This document shows, in pieces, positions 1 through 11,112 of a stretch of DNA of 64,000 bases; within the stretch, counting starts at the first letter, position 1, and each line of letters opens with the position of its first letter. Where the stretch lies: positions 846,001 through 910,000 of the forward strand of contig WPIO01000006.1 in the NCBI GenBank assembly GCA_009760855.2. Direction: 5' to 3'. The stretch is from Cristatella mucedo. Its lineage: Eukaryota > Bryozoa > Phylactolaemata > Cristatellidae. The translations under genes and the position numbers were made by a program. The notes beneath the pieces were generated by a model. It was not told the origin of the DNA. It searched no databases and saw nothing but the letters and a program-made list of their open reading frames with translations.

Positions 1-655
1 AAGTCATTACTTGATCTAGAATATCATGTCCTGAGCTGATTTTTCAGCAAAATTGGTAAGTTCACTAAAGAGCCGACCCCTAAAACAACACTCTAATTGG
101 ACTTCTTTCGCTCAGTAAAATCCCATATAAACTCATCTCCCTCAATTACTTGCCGCCCTCTCAAATGTCTGCATAGATTCTGCTTCTAGTGACTTCGTCT
201 TGAAGTTCATCTACGAATTTAATAAGACTGCCAGCCCTCCATTCTCCATTCCTACTGTAATAACTTTGCGATGCAAAGATCTGCTTCTTCTAAGCTACTT
301 AAAATTGCAGGTAGCATCGTTGGCCTCAGGTCAAGGTCTCTGCCCCTTTCGAAGAGGCTGCTGTTTGCTGGCTATTTATTGGGAAGAACTCACTAGACCA
401 GAAAACAGTTAGCGACTTTCACCGCAGTCTACTTTGTGTAGTTTCTATCATGACACTGAAATGAGTATTTGCAGACCAGCTGATTTAACAGCCTTATCTG
501 TTAAATCAAAACCTCAAACCTAGCTAGTAAATTCCAGTCGGGTTTTAGTGCATACCACTCAACTCAGTAAGCATTGCTGCGAGTGTATAACGAAACTCTG
601 AACTACAGACTGATGTGGTCTCTCTGCTGGTTTTTCTTTATCTTTTGGCAGCGTT

Positions 656-785
656 CGATACGTGTGGTCCAGTGATTAAGGTGCTCTCCCCGACCAAGGT
701 CTGGCTTAGGTCGCGGGCTCGAGCACCGAGGCATAGATAAAGCGCCTGAATAGAGATTAAGTTCTCTTGGGGCGCTATGCATATG

Positions 786-822
<37 letters not shown>
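656..822 (+). repeat. SINE A copy (tRNA-derived, LINE A-like tail) plus (TA)n
   Basis: A tRNA-like head holds GTGGTCCAGTGATTAAGGTG (A-box-like) and TCGCGGGCTCGAGCACC (B-box-like). The tail AAGCGCCTGAATAGAGATTA then ends in GGGGCGCTAT and a (TA)16 run at 789-820. It interrupts the reverse-transcriptase frame of LINE A copy 1. The same element occurs at 56010 (+) and 38057 (-). Confidence 0.85.
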
Positions 823-826
<4 letters not shown>

Positions 827-1537
827 CGATTACCAAGTGCTTCTCCAGCATTTCACATTTCGTTTGTGTATTATTGGCACGGATTTGCATCAGTTTTTGT
901 CCCATCTCAGTGGAGACTCCAAGCATTGATAATAATGATTAGCAGTAATCTGAGGGGGTCTCTAAAGTACGGGCTACTCCAGCGCTTTTATATTTTATAT
1001 TCCCCTCTTGCCGATTTAGTTGTAATGCACATTCAAGGCTTTCATTTCTATGCAAATGACACACAATTGTACAAGAGCTTTGACCCATTCCAGCCTTCTA
1101 GCTCGTCGGACTCTCTCAACTCCCTTTCTGCGTATATTATGAAATTCGCGCTTGGATGACATTACACTTTTCAAAATTGAATGAAAAACGTTCTTAGTGT
1201 TTACGGAAAACCAGGTGATACTCAGACATTGAATAACCTATACATTACATTTGATTCAGTCAGCATATCTCCTACAGCATCTGCACTGAATCCGGGTTCA
1301 AAATTCCGAAGTGACCTTTCACTAGACCACCACACCGTGTCAAAAGTAAAGTCACCTCAATTTCAGATTCATAAAATTGCGAAGTAGTTAGATTTCACTT
1401 AGAAAGGAATGCTACGTTTACGTTGGTATATGCATTTGTGACATCCCATCTCAACTTCAGTAACTCACTACTTACAGGTCTTCCAGTCAAATCAACCACG
1501 TGATCATAATTGGTGCTAAGTTTTAGAGCTTATAACC

Positions 1538-2012
1538 TAATGTATCTCCGTCTGTAACTCCACAAAGCCACAAAGACTATGTGGGTGTTACGTAGGAGAG
1601 TTTTGTATAGCGCAGACCTAAGCGTCTTTCGGTACGCATTCAGTAGCCAATAGCCTTCATCTCTCGCAACAAATAGAAAGTGGGAAGCACAGCAGAGTCA
1701 GGAGAGCCGTTGAGGTAGTTAGTAACATGGACGTAGCAGCTCAGGACCGTTGGAAAAGATGTGCATTAGTCGGCAGCAGGAGAGTAGTTGTCGTTGCATA
1801 AGAATTGTGGAAGCAAGTTCCAGAGTCAAGGACCAGCAGAGCTAAAGCTTTTGTCATCAACGATCTTTAAGCGGAGGAATGGAAAAGCTAATTTATTGTC
1901 CATACAGGACCTAAGGGCACGAGGACGGAGAAACTGGTGCAGCAGTTTAGCTAGGTATGGATAAGCCAAGCCGTGGCGGGCCTTGTGAGTCAGTGTAAGA
2001 GCTAGGCTTATC
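1538..2012 (-). repeat. LINE B 3' fragment
   Basis: On the - strand this ends with ...GGAGTTACAGACGGAGATACATTA. Further in it encodes a decayed C-terminal reverse-transcriptase tail similar to the one in the 35660-36835 copy. It is inserted inside LINE A copy 1, which resumes at about 2013. Confidence 0.75.
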
Positions 2013-2513
2013 AGCCATGACCATTACAACTGGCACATTCCTCGCTTCTCGCCGACCTGCTCTTTCTCCCCATTAAGCAGTGAATCGACTTCAAAATTTC
2101 GTTTCTTACTTTTAGATCTCTTCGTTATCTTGCTCCTGCCCGTCTGTAGGAACTACTTCCCAATCAGTCTAGGCATCGCCCCTCCATATTTTGTTATTCA
2201 GGTCACTTAGCTGAGCCTCAAAACAATGTCAAATTCTTTGGCGGCCGAGCCATTATTTCGCATGCTCTCAATTTCTGGAACTCAACACGCGAATGACGTC
2301 GAATCATACCCTGAATAGACTTGTAAGCAAAAGGTGCAAACGCACCAGTTACAGACTGCAAGGAACGGGTCATGTTAAATTATCTTGCATGGTACCATGC
2401 TGGCTGGAACTGAGCATACAATCACTGACCTTGCTGACGCAATTGCTTTACACCAGATGCGAAGTGCCTAAAAATTCTTCGTTCTGTGAGGGCAATATAT
2501 AAATGTATTACAA

Positions 2514-3221
2514 TGGCACGCAGATGGAAAAATTTCGTCAGTTTTTATAAATCTAGCAGGTGATTCAAGTACGTTTTGGGATGCTCATTCAGAATCTGTA
2601 ACTCGTTTTAACTAGAACATCAGGGTTTTTTAAATTGCATTTTTATTTTACGATTCTTTTAAAGCACTACGTAAAGTCTTTACAGTCGTTTAGTAACAGT
2701 ATCATCTAGGTAGTGTACAGTTTCAACATAAGTCTTCCTTTACTTTTTCAAATGATTTTTAACTGGCTCTTTTCGGCTTTCTGCTATGCTCAGCAGCTGG
2801 ATTGTAGCGCTTCAGACTCCAGCAGTAATCGTCAGTAATCAAAAGATATCACAATAAGCAGTAAATGCTCAATTTAACATACGTCCTTACGGAACCTCTC
2901 ACACCGTTCCTCTCTGAATGATCCTAAATTCGATGGGAAATAGTCAAGGTGAGAGTTAGGAAAATGTATCATTGTGACTCATTCTGCTGCCGAACAGAGT
3001 TTAATCATGTTCTGAACAATTTGCGCCTAGTCAGCTGATTTGTGATAGTCGAGAAAGTTCTTTCACGCGTACTGAAATCCATTCTATACCTACGACTCAA
3101 GCTCAATCATTTTTCATATAAACTTTATGTCTTTGAACAATTTTCTGACATGTGGGCCAATGAAAATTGTCAGCCTGTATCTTTGCCTCGCTAATTAGTA
3201 CTTTCTTGGGGTTCACAATGT
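2514..3221. other. A/T-rich spacer, nothing recognised
   Basis: No coding similarity, RNA gene or repeat family was recognised. It ends at the (TAATG)n run, which is the terminal repeat of a LINE B copy. Confidence 0.6.
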
Positions 3222-3518
3222 AATGTAATGTAATGTAATGTATCTCCGTCAGTAACTTCACAAAGTCATAAAGACATGTGGGTGTTACGCAGGAGAGTTT
3301 TGTATAGCGCACTCACAGCCTAAGCGGCTTTCGGTACGCATTCGGTAGCCAACAGACTTCGTCTCACGAAACAAAGAGAAAGTGGGAAGCATAGCAGAGT
3401 TAGGAGAGCAGTTGAGGTAGTAAGTAGCATAGAAGTAGCAGTTCAGGACCGCTGAAAAAGATGTGCCATAGTCGGCAGTTGGAGAGTAGATGCCGTTGCG
3501 TAAGAAAGAGGAGGCTCA
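3222..3518 (-). repeat. LINE B 3' fragment with (ATTAC)n end
   Basis: The element's 3' end is the TGTAATGTAATGTAATGTA run at 3222-3241, read on the - strand as ATTAC repeats. It is preceded by the conserved ...AACACCCACATG...ACAGACGG... tail and by a remnant of the end of the reverse transcriptase (FLTQRHLLSNCRLWHIFFS). It abuts the unrelated pseudogene at 3520. Confidence 0.75.
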
Positions 3519-3519
3519 T

Positions 3520-4175
3520 GGGTGTTGCCACTCTCAGGTACAAAGTGCGCTCGCTCTGGTCAGTCATTCTTTTGGCAATGAAGAGTATCAGCACCACTAT
3601 CCCTCTGACATAACCATACGGATATTTTACGGAGCCACGTTTAAGTCCAAGCAGAAGGGCAATGAGCTTTAAATCGCCGCATATCTGGTGTTGATCATAT
3701 ATGCTTTAATCGAGAAGTATTTTCATGTCTTTGTAAGTCTTTCATCTGTACAGTATGTGCAACCAGCAAAGCAAAGGGTAAAGCACGATTCGATTGTGAA
3801 GTAAAACTCCCTTTAAACTATGGTTTGATGAATCATTGAAGAGCCTCCACTTAGTTAGATTGCCGTACTTTTCCATTTGTTTTAAGAAGACCTTTGACGT
3901 TGCTGCAACAGACTAGTGAATCCGTCGTTAAAAAGTACGGAAGAAACTCTTTTTCACGATGGCTATACCACAAAAATGTGGTACCCAGCACAAGAAAATG
4001 AATGCATCCTCTTCAATCTATAACCGAGGAGTTCAGCCGACTCTTTGGGCAGGTCAAGGTCTCTCACTAAGTCATTAAGATCAGATTGTGACGATAATTT
4101 AGGTGTGGCCACGTCAAAAGCATCATATTTATCATCAACTTCAACTTTAGTTGAACTCGAATCACAGTCAGTCAA
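3520..4175 (-). pseudogene. Broken gene of an uncharacterised invertebrate protein family
   Basis: Read on the - strand, frames give QSDLNDLVRDLDLPKESAEL at 4090-4030. After a frameshift near 3990 come TTFLWYSHREKEFLPYFLTT and DSLVCCSNVKGLLKTNG. Then follow WRLFNDSSNHSLKGVLLHNR (about 3850-3790) and ICGDLKLIALLLGLKRGSVK (about 3670). I recall these blocks, in this order, from a recurrent family of uncharacterised proteins in arthropod, cnidarian and other invertebrate genomes ('LNDLVRDL..PK..AELLGSRLKE', 'SWYR.REKEF', 'WRLFIDSS..SLK.VLLHNGN', 'CGDLK...LLLGLQ.GYTKYPC'). Its function is unknown to me. At least two frameshifts and several stops make it inactive. Confidence 0.7.
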
Positions 4176-4769
4176 TATATCATCAAGGTTAACAGGTGGA
4201 ACAGGAACTCACACTTAATCACTGTACAGTGCAGGTGGCATTGTTGACGATAGGTTTGGATATTTAAGGTTGTGGTTACTCTTCTTGCTGAAGCTATGCA
4301 CGTCAATGATGCAGAATTAGCAATCCGAAAAATAGTCAGTTTGTTCTCTCCAAATCATTGGTGCTCCAAATGGCATGCATTTGCTTTGAATTTTAAATCA
4401 TTTTCTGAAATATTCTTTGCACGGCATGCACACCACATGTGCTGGACAAGTCTTATCCCGATTTCCCAGGTTGCATCCGAAGTAGGCGTAATTGCACTGT
4501 TTGACGAATTTCTGTAGCCGCTGCCCTTTTGTCGTGAATTTCCCGCAGATGTAGCAGAATATATTCCGAGAATTCTTGCACTCCCTTTGAATTGTAAGTC
4601 ATAGATATCCATCGATTAAAATATCTATACCAACCACAAAATGGCTAATTGCTCTACAAAAAAACAAAAGCATCATTTGTGATGCGTATTCTGAAAGTAG
4701 TAGCAAATTTCAGACTATTAATATCTGGCAGATGATAACTATCATTCTAACCTTAAATGTTCACGTTCA

Positions 4770-6420
4770 ACCAGCACTATGCGATTTGGCAACCGCGAAG
4801 CTCGCTACAGACAAGCTTTGCGTTTTGCACCAGCTGTAAGCGCCTGATTGCACAGACCGGTAGGCCAGCAAGCACTTAGTTACAGAAGTCAAGATGGAAT
4901 GCCACAAATGCATGGACCAATTTAGATGCGGTATCACTGTCTAAACAAGCCCGAACTTTAGCAATCGTAGGTAGCTAAAAGTGGGCAGACTTGCCTGTGG
5001 AGCTGATGTTGTCGTCCAATGAAAGGTCACTTTGGAACATGAAGCCTATATTTCGTGTAGATTCAACAAGAGGCGTGCTGGCAGAGCAGATTTTAATAAT
5101 AATAATAGTAATAATACACTTTATAAAGGGCCTTCAGAGAACCCAAATCTCTTTCTAGACGCTTTAAATTTGCTGCAGCGTTATCATATCCAATTTCCGA
5201 ATCACACCTGGTTTGCATATAACTAGTAAGTTTGTTTTTATCATTCAATTTAAGAAAGTTTCCTGCCATCAATGTGCGGATGTCGTCAATACATGCAGGG
5301 AAAAAGTTGAGAGAATCCAATGTGTTGTAGGGGTGGGAGGGGTCAAAACAAAGGTACAATTGAGTATCATCTGCGTAGAAGTGAGAGCCTAGATTGTGCT
5401 TGGCAATTGATAGGGATAGTATAAACCGTAAAAAAACGGGACTAATGCACAGAACCTTGAGGTATCCCATATTTAAGAGGTTCCTTGAATGATCTTCGTC
5501 CATTCACATCAATACTCTGGAATCTTCAACTAAAATAGGACCTGGACCATCGAAATGCAATGCTAGTGATGCCCAAGTGAGCTGAGAGGCGCTCAAGAAT
5601 GCCTTGGTGATCGACAGCAACCAAAGCTTCCGAAAGATCCAGCAAATCAAGCAAAATATCTTGTTATTTATGACTGCATTACTAAGTAGGTCGTTGTACA
5701 TACGAAGAAATTCTGACTGTTAAGAGATTAGCTCTAAAACCAGACGTGGACATACTAGCTAGGTTGGAAGTTTTAACATATGAGTTTAGCTGGTCTGCAA
5801 CGAATCGTTCCACTGTCTTTGGTAGGAACGGTAAAAGGGAGTCTGGGCGGAAATTGCTCAAGTTCTCTTGGTCTAGTGTTGCTCTATTGAGTAGTAGCGT
5901 GACTATAGCCTTATTGAACAGGTACGTGACTATGGGCTAATGATATATCTATGATGTCAGAGATGCACGGCAACAGCAGATCGATGCATCGTAGAAGCAG
6001 GGCAGGGGCAACGGGGTCTAAACGACTAGTTGTCTTTTTTTGATTGGGAAATGAACTTCAGGACGTGGTCACTAGTGACCTCATTTAATGGAGATATTGA
6101 GGTATCGCGTGGTATTGAGGGACTGCATTCAAGGGGGATGCTTCCATCTCTGGGATGGACTCCCTGATCTTGTCTATCTTGGTGACATAGAAGCTAGAGA
6201 AGCGATCTGCTAGATCATCACAGGAATCATTTGGTAAGGATCTAACCTGAGACTGGTTGAGGAGATGATTGATGGAGAATTAGCCTTCGAATCATGGATC
6301 AGTATCGTGGATTAGTATAGTTGATTTGCATAGAGGATTAGCCCTCGCATCGTGGATTAGCTGCTGCCAACGTAACAGTTGTTTCTCAACTTGAAATGGC
6401 CTATGGATGTTTCTTAACTC
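4770..6420 (-). pseudogene. LINE A copy 2, decayed
   Basis: The - strand retains [18 protein letters not shown] at about 5390-5330 (an intact YADD active site in a broken frame), DIRTLMAGNFLKLND and GLVAVDHQGIL-like remnants. A separate family A tail with its ATT repeat sits at 5091-5175, suggesting that two copies are joined or nested. No full ORF remains. Confidence 0.8.
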
Positions 6421-6587
6421 GGCTAAGCAGTAACTAGTGTACGGAAGCAATGCAGATACAGTAACCATGATTGAAGAGTCTTTTGGTGTCGATCCGTCTA
6501 TTATCTGTAGATCTAGTACCCTGCTTGATCGGCCAATGTTGCCGAGCTACCTTTTTCTTCGAAACTCCGATGCTCAATACTTCTTTG

Positions 6588-6881
6588 CTAGGAAAGCATT
6601 TGCTTCTCTCCTTCGCTGCGCTGAAAGTGCTCCACTTTGCTGACTGAAAGCTTGATTGAGCCTGCCAATCGGGCAACCGCAGCTTGTTTTACAAGCCACA
6701 TGTTAAGCTCAACAGCAGCACTCCAGGCACCAACGAAATCGTTTGCATGCATGAATTGCACCACCTTTCTAAAATTTTGGTAAGCAGAGGCAGACAATCT
6801 GGTGAGCAGTATCAGCCCAGAGCATGTATACACTAGAGGATGCAAATGCTTGTTCAACTTAGGCTGTCGGTACGGGTGCAC
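6588..6881 (-). CDS. Possible SEC31/SRA1-type helical domain fragment
   Basis: The - strand has an open frame of 97 codons. Its middle reads RLSASAYQNFRKVVQFMHAN, then DFVGAWSAAVELNMWLVKQA and AVARLAGSIKLSV. The pattern 'L....F..V.QF....DF..A......LV.........GIK.L' resembles the C-terminal helical domain of SEC31 and SRA1 proteins. I see no clear splice sites, and no other exon of such a gene lies next to it. It may be a processed or exon fragment, or a chance frame. This is inference from a pattern only. Confidence 0.25.
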   Translation of the reverse strand: MHPYRQPKLNKHLHPLVYTCSGLILLTRLSASAYQNFRKVVQFMHANDFVGAWSAAVELNMWLVKQAAVARLAGSIKLSVSKVEHFQRSEGEKQMLS

Positions 6882-7043
6882 CGGAAATAGGAAAGCAAGG
6901 CGAGCTTAGGAAAGAACATCGACATAGTTAGGTTTGGCGATCGTTGAAAAGTTGGCCCCCCTAAAAAACTAGCCAAAAGCATTGACCACCGTTTGTTACC
7001 CCGAAAGGCCTTGAAATTTATCGGGCGATTTAATCTTTTTTAG

Positions 7044-7137
7044 AGTGCGGCTGCGTTCGCCACGTACCAGGCTGTTTTATAAGAAAAAACCCGAGCACCA
7101 GTTCATCGAGGATGCCATGTCGTCACCAGGCTACTTG
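7044..7137 (+). CDS. Possible exon of the ATP13A gene (N-terminal cytosolic part)
   Basis: An acceptor with a good pyrimidine tract (AATCTTTTTTAG, ending at 7043) is followed by an open frame that reaches a GTAGGA donor at 7138. The exit phase is 0, which fits the confirmed next exon at 7419. The peptide contains LRSPRTRLFYKKKPEHQ. It recalls the LRTTDEF...K stretch of vertebrate ATP13A3 only weakly. I include it because both splice sites and the phase agree, but similarity is too low to be sure. Confidence 0.25.
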
Positions 7138-7418
7138 GTAGGAAACGCAGCAAGTGCTGTTTCAGGCTTTGCTAAGTCTTTCTTCCGATGTCATATAAAA
7201 GACAGAGGCTGAAGGCAGCTTTGCGTTATGCGGAATTATAAGGAAATTCCTGCCTTATAAAAAGTGCTATCGGTAGATAATTGGCCGTCACCTTGGCCTG
7301 CTATATTGGCCTCTTGAGGCACTGTGTTCATTAGCATTGTGGTTTCACATTATCTGTGAGGGTTTCATGTACGTATGCGTCCAGGACAGCCCTCATAACG
7401 CAAATACTTTTATTGCAG

Positions 7419-7501
7419 TCCCCTTACCTCCTGAAGTCTTTTACTAACAAAAAGCTGAAATACCTTTGGTCAGATGCCATGGATACTTTTGTGAAACAAG
7501 G
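7419..7501 (+). CDS. ATP13A: ATP13A exon: N-terminal domain (FTNKKLKYLW)
   Basis: The exon follows the acceptor TTTTATTGCAG and ends before the perfect donor GTAAGT. The frame begins with TCC at 7419 and leaves two bases (GG) for the next exon. The peptide SFTNKKLKYLWSDAMDTFVK matches the conserved P5B block 'YFTHHKLKYVWDE...F' that precedes the core membrane domain. It is the most 5' exon I can identify with confidence. The exons with the start codon and the N-terminal membrane hairpin should be further upstream. Confidence 0.8.
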
Positions 7502-10371
7502 GTAAGTAGAATACCTGCACATACTTATTCCCTTGACTAACGTAAATTTTCAATGAGTTACTTATTAATTCCCTTTAATAGACACATTCAATTTGTCAAG
7601 TTTTTATAGATACACACGCTATCAATTTTCACTATGCACAACTTTTATTAGAGTGCCCGTACATAATCATGTGTACCGTTGTTCAGTCAAATGATAGCAC
7701 AACTCCACACTTAAGCATTTATCAGAGTGCGATTACCCAGGTCTTTCGCTGTAAAGAGCTGCTGGCATAGATTCGTAGGTACGACAAAGGAAACTTTTAC
7801 TCCTGTTAGATCCAAAAAGATTAGTAACCCTTCCTAACATAGGCCTTGGTATAATAATTACTTGAGAGCTTGCTAATATTTCTTATTGCATTTAATCTGT
7901 TTCCCAAAATCCTGCATTTATTTTAAAGTCACGTGCTAGAGTCCAATTTCGAGCCACAAGCAGCAACATATACGATCAGACTAAAATCTCTTCATTCGGC
8001 AGTAACGTTCAAGTGCTTGAAGTTGAGGCCCGTGAGCAGTACCTAGTCGATAGATGAGGGGATTACAAATCGGTTAAGCTTTCCCACAATAAACGTGCAC
8101 TTTTACTCCCTGTGGGATTTCTTGGTCCTTTACATTGAAATGCAATATTCGTTACCTGGCTTATGCAAAGTGAACCATTTTCATTTTTTGTTAAGGGGAA
8201 ATCTCTCAGTCATCAACACGAACAATACTAGAATGTGCTCTTGACATTCTAAAGTGAGAATATTTCAAGCTCATTAGTATGCATTCACAATCTGAGAATC
8301 GTTCCTGATTCCTCAGCTCTTTCAGGCACTGATGATATCGTTATTTTCACCTTAGTCTTCTGCAGCCACACGGTGGCCTTAAGAAGAATCAGTCTTTCGG
8401 AGCTTTATATACATTCTCAGCTAGACAGAGCTGTCACGTTAGATTTCTTGTCGGGCAGAAGTAAATTTGATTCCAGTCATTCGCTAAACGTACAGTTCGT
8501 TGCTCATGGCTCTATGAAGCCTGCGCCGCCATGAGTATGTGCCTCTGGACGCGAGGTTTCGCAATATATTCAAGTACTTTTACTCAATATAAATCAGATA
8601 ATCACAGTGCGAGCACAATTTTACGGAAGTTTAATTTGAAGCTGCTAGTGTTTGATGCCAGACGTAGAGGCAATGTACAGAGCTGCCCAGTCAGAGAGAA
8701 AAGCTCCGGTATAAAGAATTGAGAGTTTGATTGAGAATTGGAACTTGGGTAGCTATTGGAGTCGGAGTTGAGACCACGAGGCCAATGCACAGTGGCCAGT
8801 TGCAGGTTCAGAGCGTGGCGTCAGTATACACCAGACTAAATCACGGATGGAGGTGGATAGGAAACTAGGTAAGTCGCAGCTTGTGAGTTTATGTAAGTCT
8901 TTCTTTGTAAATGATATTTGGAGTGTTTAACTACATCAGAAAGTTTGATCGCTGGAACTAGTCTGCATGAGGGAAGGGGAAAGAGAGGCAACGAGGGAGA
9001 AAGTAGGGAGAGAAAGAGAGAGAGAGAGAGACGATCTTGAAATCGATTAGATGCTTAATATGGTGCTAGTAACGGTCAAAAAGAACTTGTGAACGATGAA
9101 GCTACAGTGTTGATGACAAGCCAGACGAGTCGATGCTGAGTTGTATACCATTCGTCGAAAGTTAAGAGCAAAGGCCGGGCCCTAAATAAAGGGCACTGCA
9201 ATAATGTAGACGCCATGTCGAAACATTGTTAACTACTTTGCCTTGAATTCTTTTCTAAGAAAGCTATAATTTCGATGTGGCTTACAAACTTCAATTATGC
9301 CAACTTGACCACGAATGCAGTTCGCTAATCCAATTACAATCGGTTTCAAAATAGCATGCCTAGAGTACAGGTATTCGTCTCGGGAGTATTGCTAGATGAA
9401 TAAATTTAGGTGATGCATTTCAATATATATATACAGATATTGTGAATATTCTTTGCGATTGGAGACCCAGGAGAAAGCTTTAATCAAGCTTACTAATAGC
9501 GTTTAATGAAGATACTAGCATTATAATCACATTCTCACACTGGCTAAAATATGATATTCGTTCGTATAGGTTCCCTATCTTTCAACAACTCCGAAGCTTA
9601 CACTACTTATTCTCAATACTGGCTATTTTAATTAATTCTATGGAAAGTAATTCTCCGTCTCTTGGCACAGTAATCTCTGATGCAATAATCGGAGCTATAT
9701 ATATCTGGAAAAAACAGCACCGGGATTAGGAATAAGGCTGTGCACACTTGTAAGATAAGCTCCCAACCACAGCTGAGTGCACTTGACTAATTATTAGCAC
9801 TGAGTAAGCTCAATTTCTAAGCCAAATTAAATTCAATATTCCCGTGTTTGAATAATATGGGAATGCAGTGTGGCTGGTGCTATATCGCTTTGTCTATCAC
9901 TAGCAGCAGATTCTCCTCCAGTTTCTGCGTATGCAGTATGGGCAGTAATCAATAAGATCTAGCTAACTAGGGAGCTATGCTTTGGTCCTCTCTACCTCTA
10001 GTATAAATAAGATGATTAAACGAGGGTAATCTAGTAACCACGTCGATTGTGGGCCCAGTTTAGAATGTTTTCGGCTGGCTAACATGGAAAATGAGCTCAA
10101 ACCAAGTGACCGTACTTTAAGATTTCTTTGTCATTCTCTAGATTGTATCGTGCTACTAACGCAAGGAAGTTTCATTTTAGGCAAGCTGGGTCCTGTTTAA
10201 ATTTTTAATTAAAACTATTTTTAGATGAAATCGCACGGATTTCGCACTGATTGCTGTATATCCGCTCTCTCTAGAGTAGTATGGTGTGCCAATCTTGGCC
10301 TATCTTGTTGGATGTGAAATTGCTCCGTGAGAGTCTGTAAATCATTGTAAATTGCTGGTCCTTTTTAACAG
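7502..10371 (+). other. ATP13A intron, no genes recognised
   Basis: This is A/T-rich intron sequence with a short (GA)n run at 9016-9030 and a small TA run near 9422-9432. No coding similarity was found. One well-spliced-looking candidate at 8806-8862 was rejected on phase. Confidence 0.6.
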
Positions 10372-10419
10372 AGGCTTGGAGTACGACGTTTCTTACTACA
10401 CTGGAGTAAAGGCAAACAG
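10372..10419 (+). CDS. ATP13A: ATP13A micro-exon (48 bp) before M1
   Basis: This 48-bp exon sits between the acceptor CTTTTTAACAG and the donor GTAAGG. It enters and leaves in phase 2, exactly joining the flanking exons: GG|A gives Gly and AG|A gives Arg. The peptide GLEYDVSYYTGVKANR corresponds to the family segment 'GLD...S..I...GL....RR', though it is about ten residues shorter than in vertebrate ATP13A3. Identification rests on phase, position and the Gly-Leu-Glu start, because little of the sequence is strictly conserved. Confidence 0.65.
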
Positions 10420-10784
10420 GTAAGGACATACATTCACGTGGAAATACCCGACGTGTGAAGCGCTTTGGGAAATTAGAATGACGCGTGTAAATATTTCGGA
10501 ACTGAGAAACCAAAAGCCGCAATATGTTTCGCGCATTTAACTGAGCCCAAATTTATTCAAATGAGTGGTCAATATTTACAAGTTTATCTTCCCTGTTGAT
10601 ACTTTGTAGGCTACTCACTGCCACGTGCAATTTCTTTCACCGACTTAAGCCACTCGCCGAGGCCGATGTGAGGAAGCTGTAAGGACAGTTCATTTATAGA
10701 TTGATCATATTTCGTCATTGCTGTATTCGAAATCTGGCTGGTATTTCGTTCGTGATATTGCTAATACATAAGTGGAATGGCCTA

Positions 10785-10853
10785 CTCTCGTGCTAACACC
10801 CACATAGTCTTTATGGCTTTGTGGAGTTACAGACGGAAATGCGTTACACTAAA
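10785..10853 (+). repeat. LINE B 3' tail fragment
   Basis: The + strand carries GCTAACACCCACATAGTCTT, then GGCTTTGTGGAGTTACAGAC and GGAAATGCGTTACAC. This is the conserved end of LINE B, lacking the rest of the element. Confidence 0.7.
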
Positions 10854-11042
10854 TCGGCCATACCCACTTACTTGTAGTTACTGATGAAAATGAGCGCATT
10901 GTTTTGAGCTCAAAGGCTTCACGTTTGTGCGTTTTTCCTGTTTAGCGTGTGTGGTAGGTGTGAATTGGAGGTGCCACGTGATCAGTCACTAATCCATATT
11001 TTTTTGGTTGCTCAACAAGCAGAATACAATTTTTAATTTCAG

Positions 11043-11112
11043 ACGAGCATTCTACGGCCTAAATTCTATTCCGATTCACGTAAAACCGGTTATCATCCTG
11101 ACGCTAGAGCAG
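11043..11112 (+). CDS. ATP13A: ATP13A exon: RRAFYGLNSIPIHV block before M1
   Basis: The exon follows TTTTTAATTTCAG and ends at GAGCAG before GTAAGC. It encodes RAFYGLNSIPIHVKPVII, matching the very conserved P5B block 'RR.LYG.N.I.V.V.S...LL.KE' just before the first core membrane helix. It starts in phase 2 (completing Arg) and ends in phase 0, which fits the next exon at 18961. The following intron is 7.8 kb and contains the pogo-like elements and a decayed LINE. Confidence 0.88.

Larger units (their letters stand above)
190..2513 (+). pseudogene. LINE A copy 1 (L2/CR1-like), decayed and nested
   Basis: Broken reverse-transcriptase reading frames collinear with the 26352-29150 copy run through this interval. 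At 230-300, LRCKDLLLLSYL matches LRCIDLLLPCIT. At 1040-1100, GFHFYANDTQLYKSFDPF carries the YADD-box region with Ala-Asp changed to Ala-Asn. At 2030-2300 lies the thumb region. The family tail is at 2462-2513. SINE A is inserted at about 656, within the codons for AAFDT. A LINE B 3' end is inserted in reverse at about 1538-2012. Many stops and frameshifts show it is dead. Confidence 0.85.

Noticed and set aside
3222-3241. TAATG repeat as a CRISPR-like or telomeric array
   Set aside because: It has only about four units and sits exactly at the 3' end of a LINE B copy, where such units are expected.
5091-5503. 136-codon - strand frame as an independent gene
   Set aside because: It is a piece of LINE A reverse transcriptase (YADD region) running into the Tyr codons of an ATT-repeat tail.
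8806-8862. Candidate ATP13A exon with GTTGCAG acceptor and GTAAGT donor
   Set aside because: Only one frame is open, and it needs entry and exit in phase 1. The confirmed neighbours need phase 2, and the 10372-10419 exon satisfies them.
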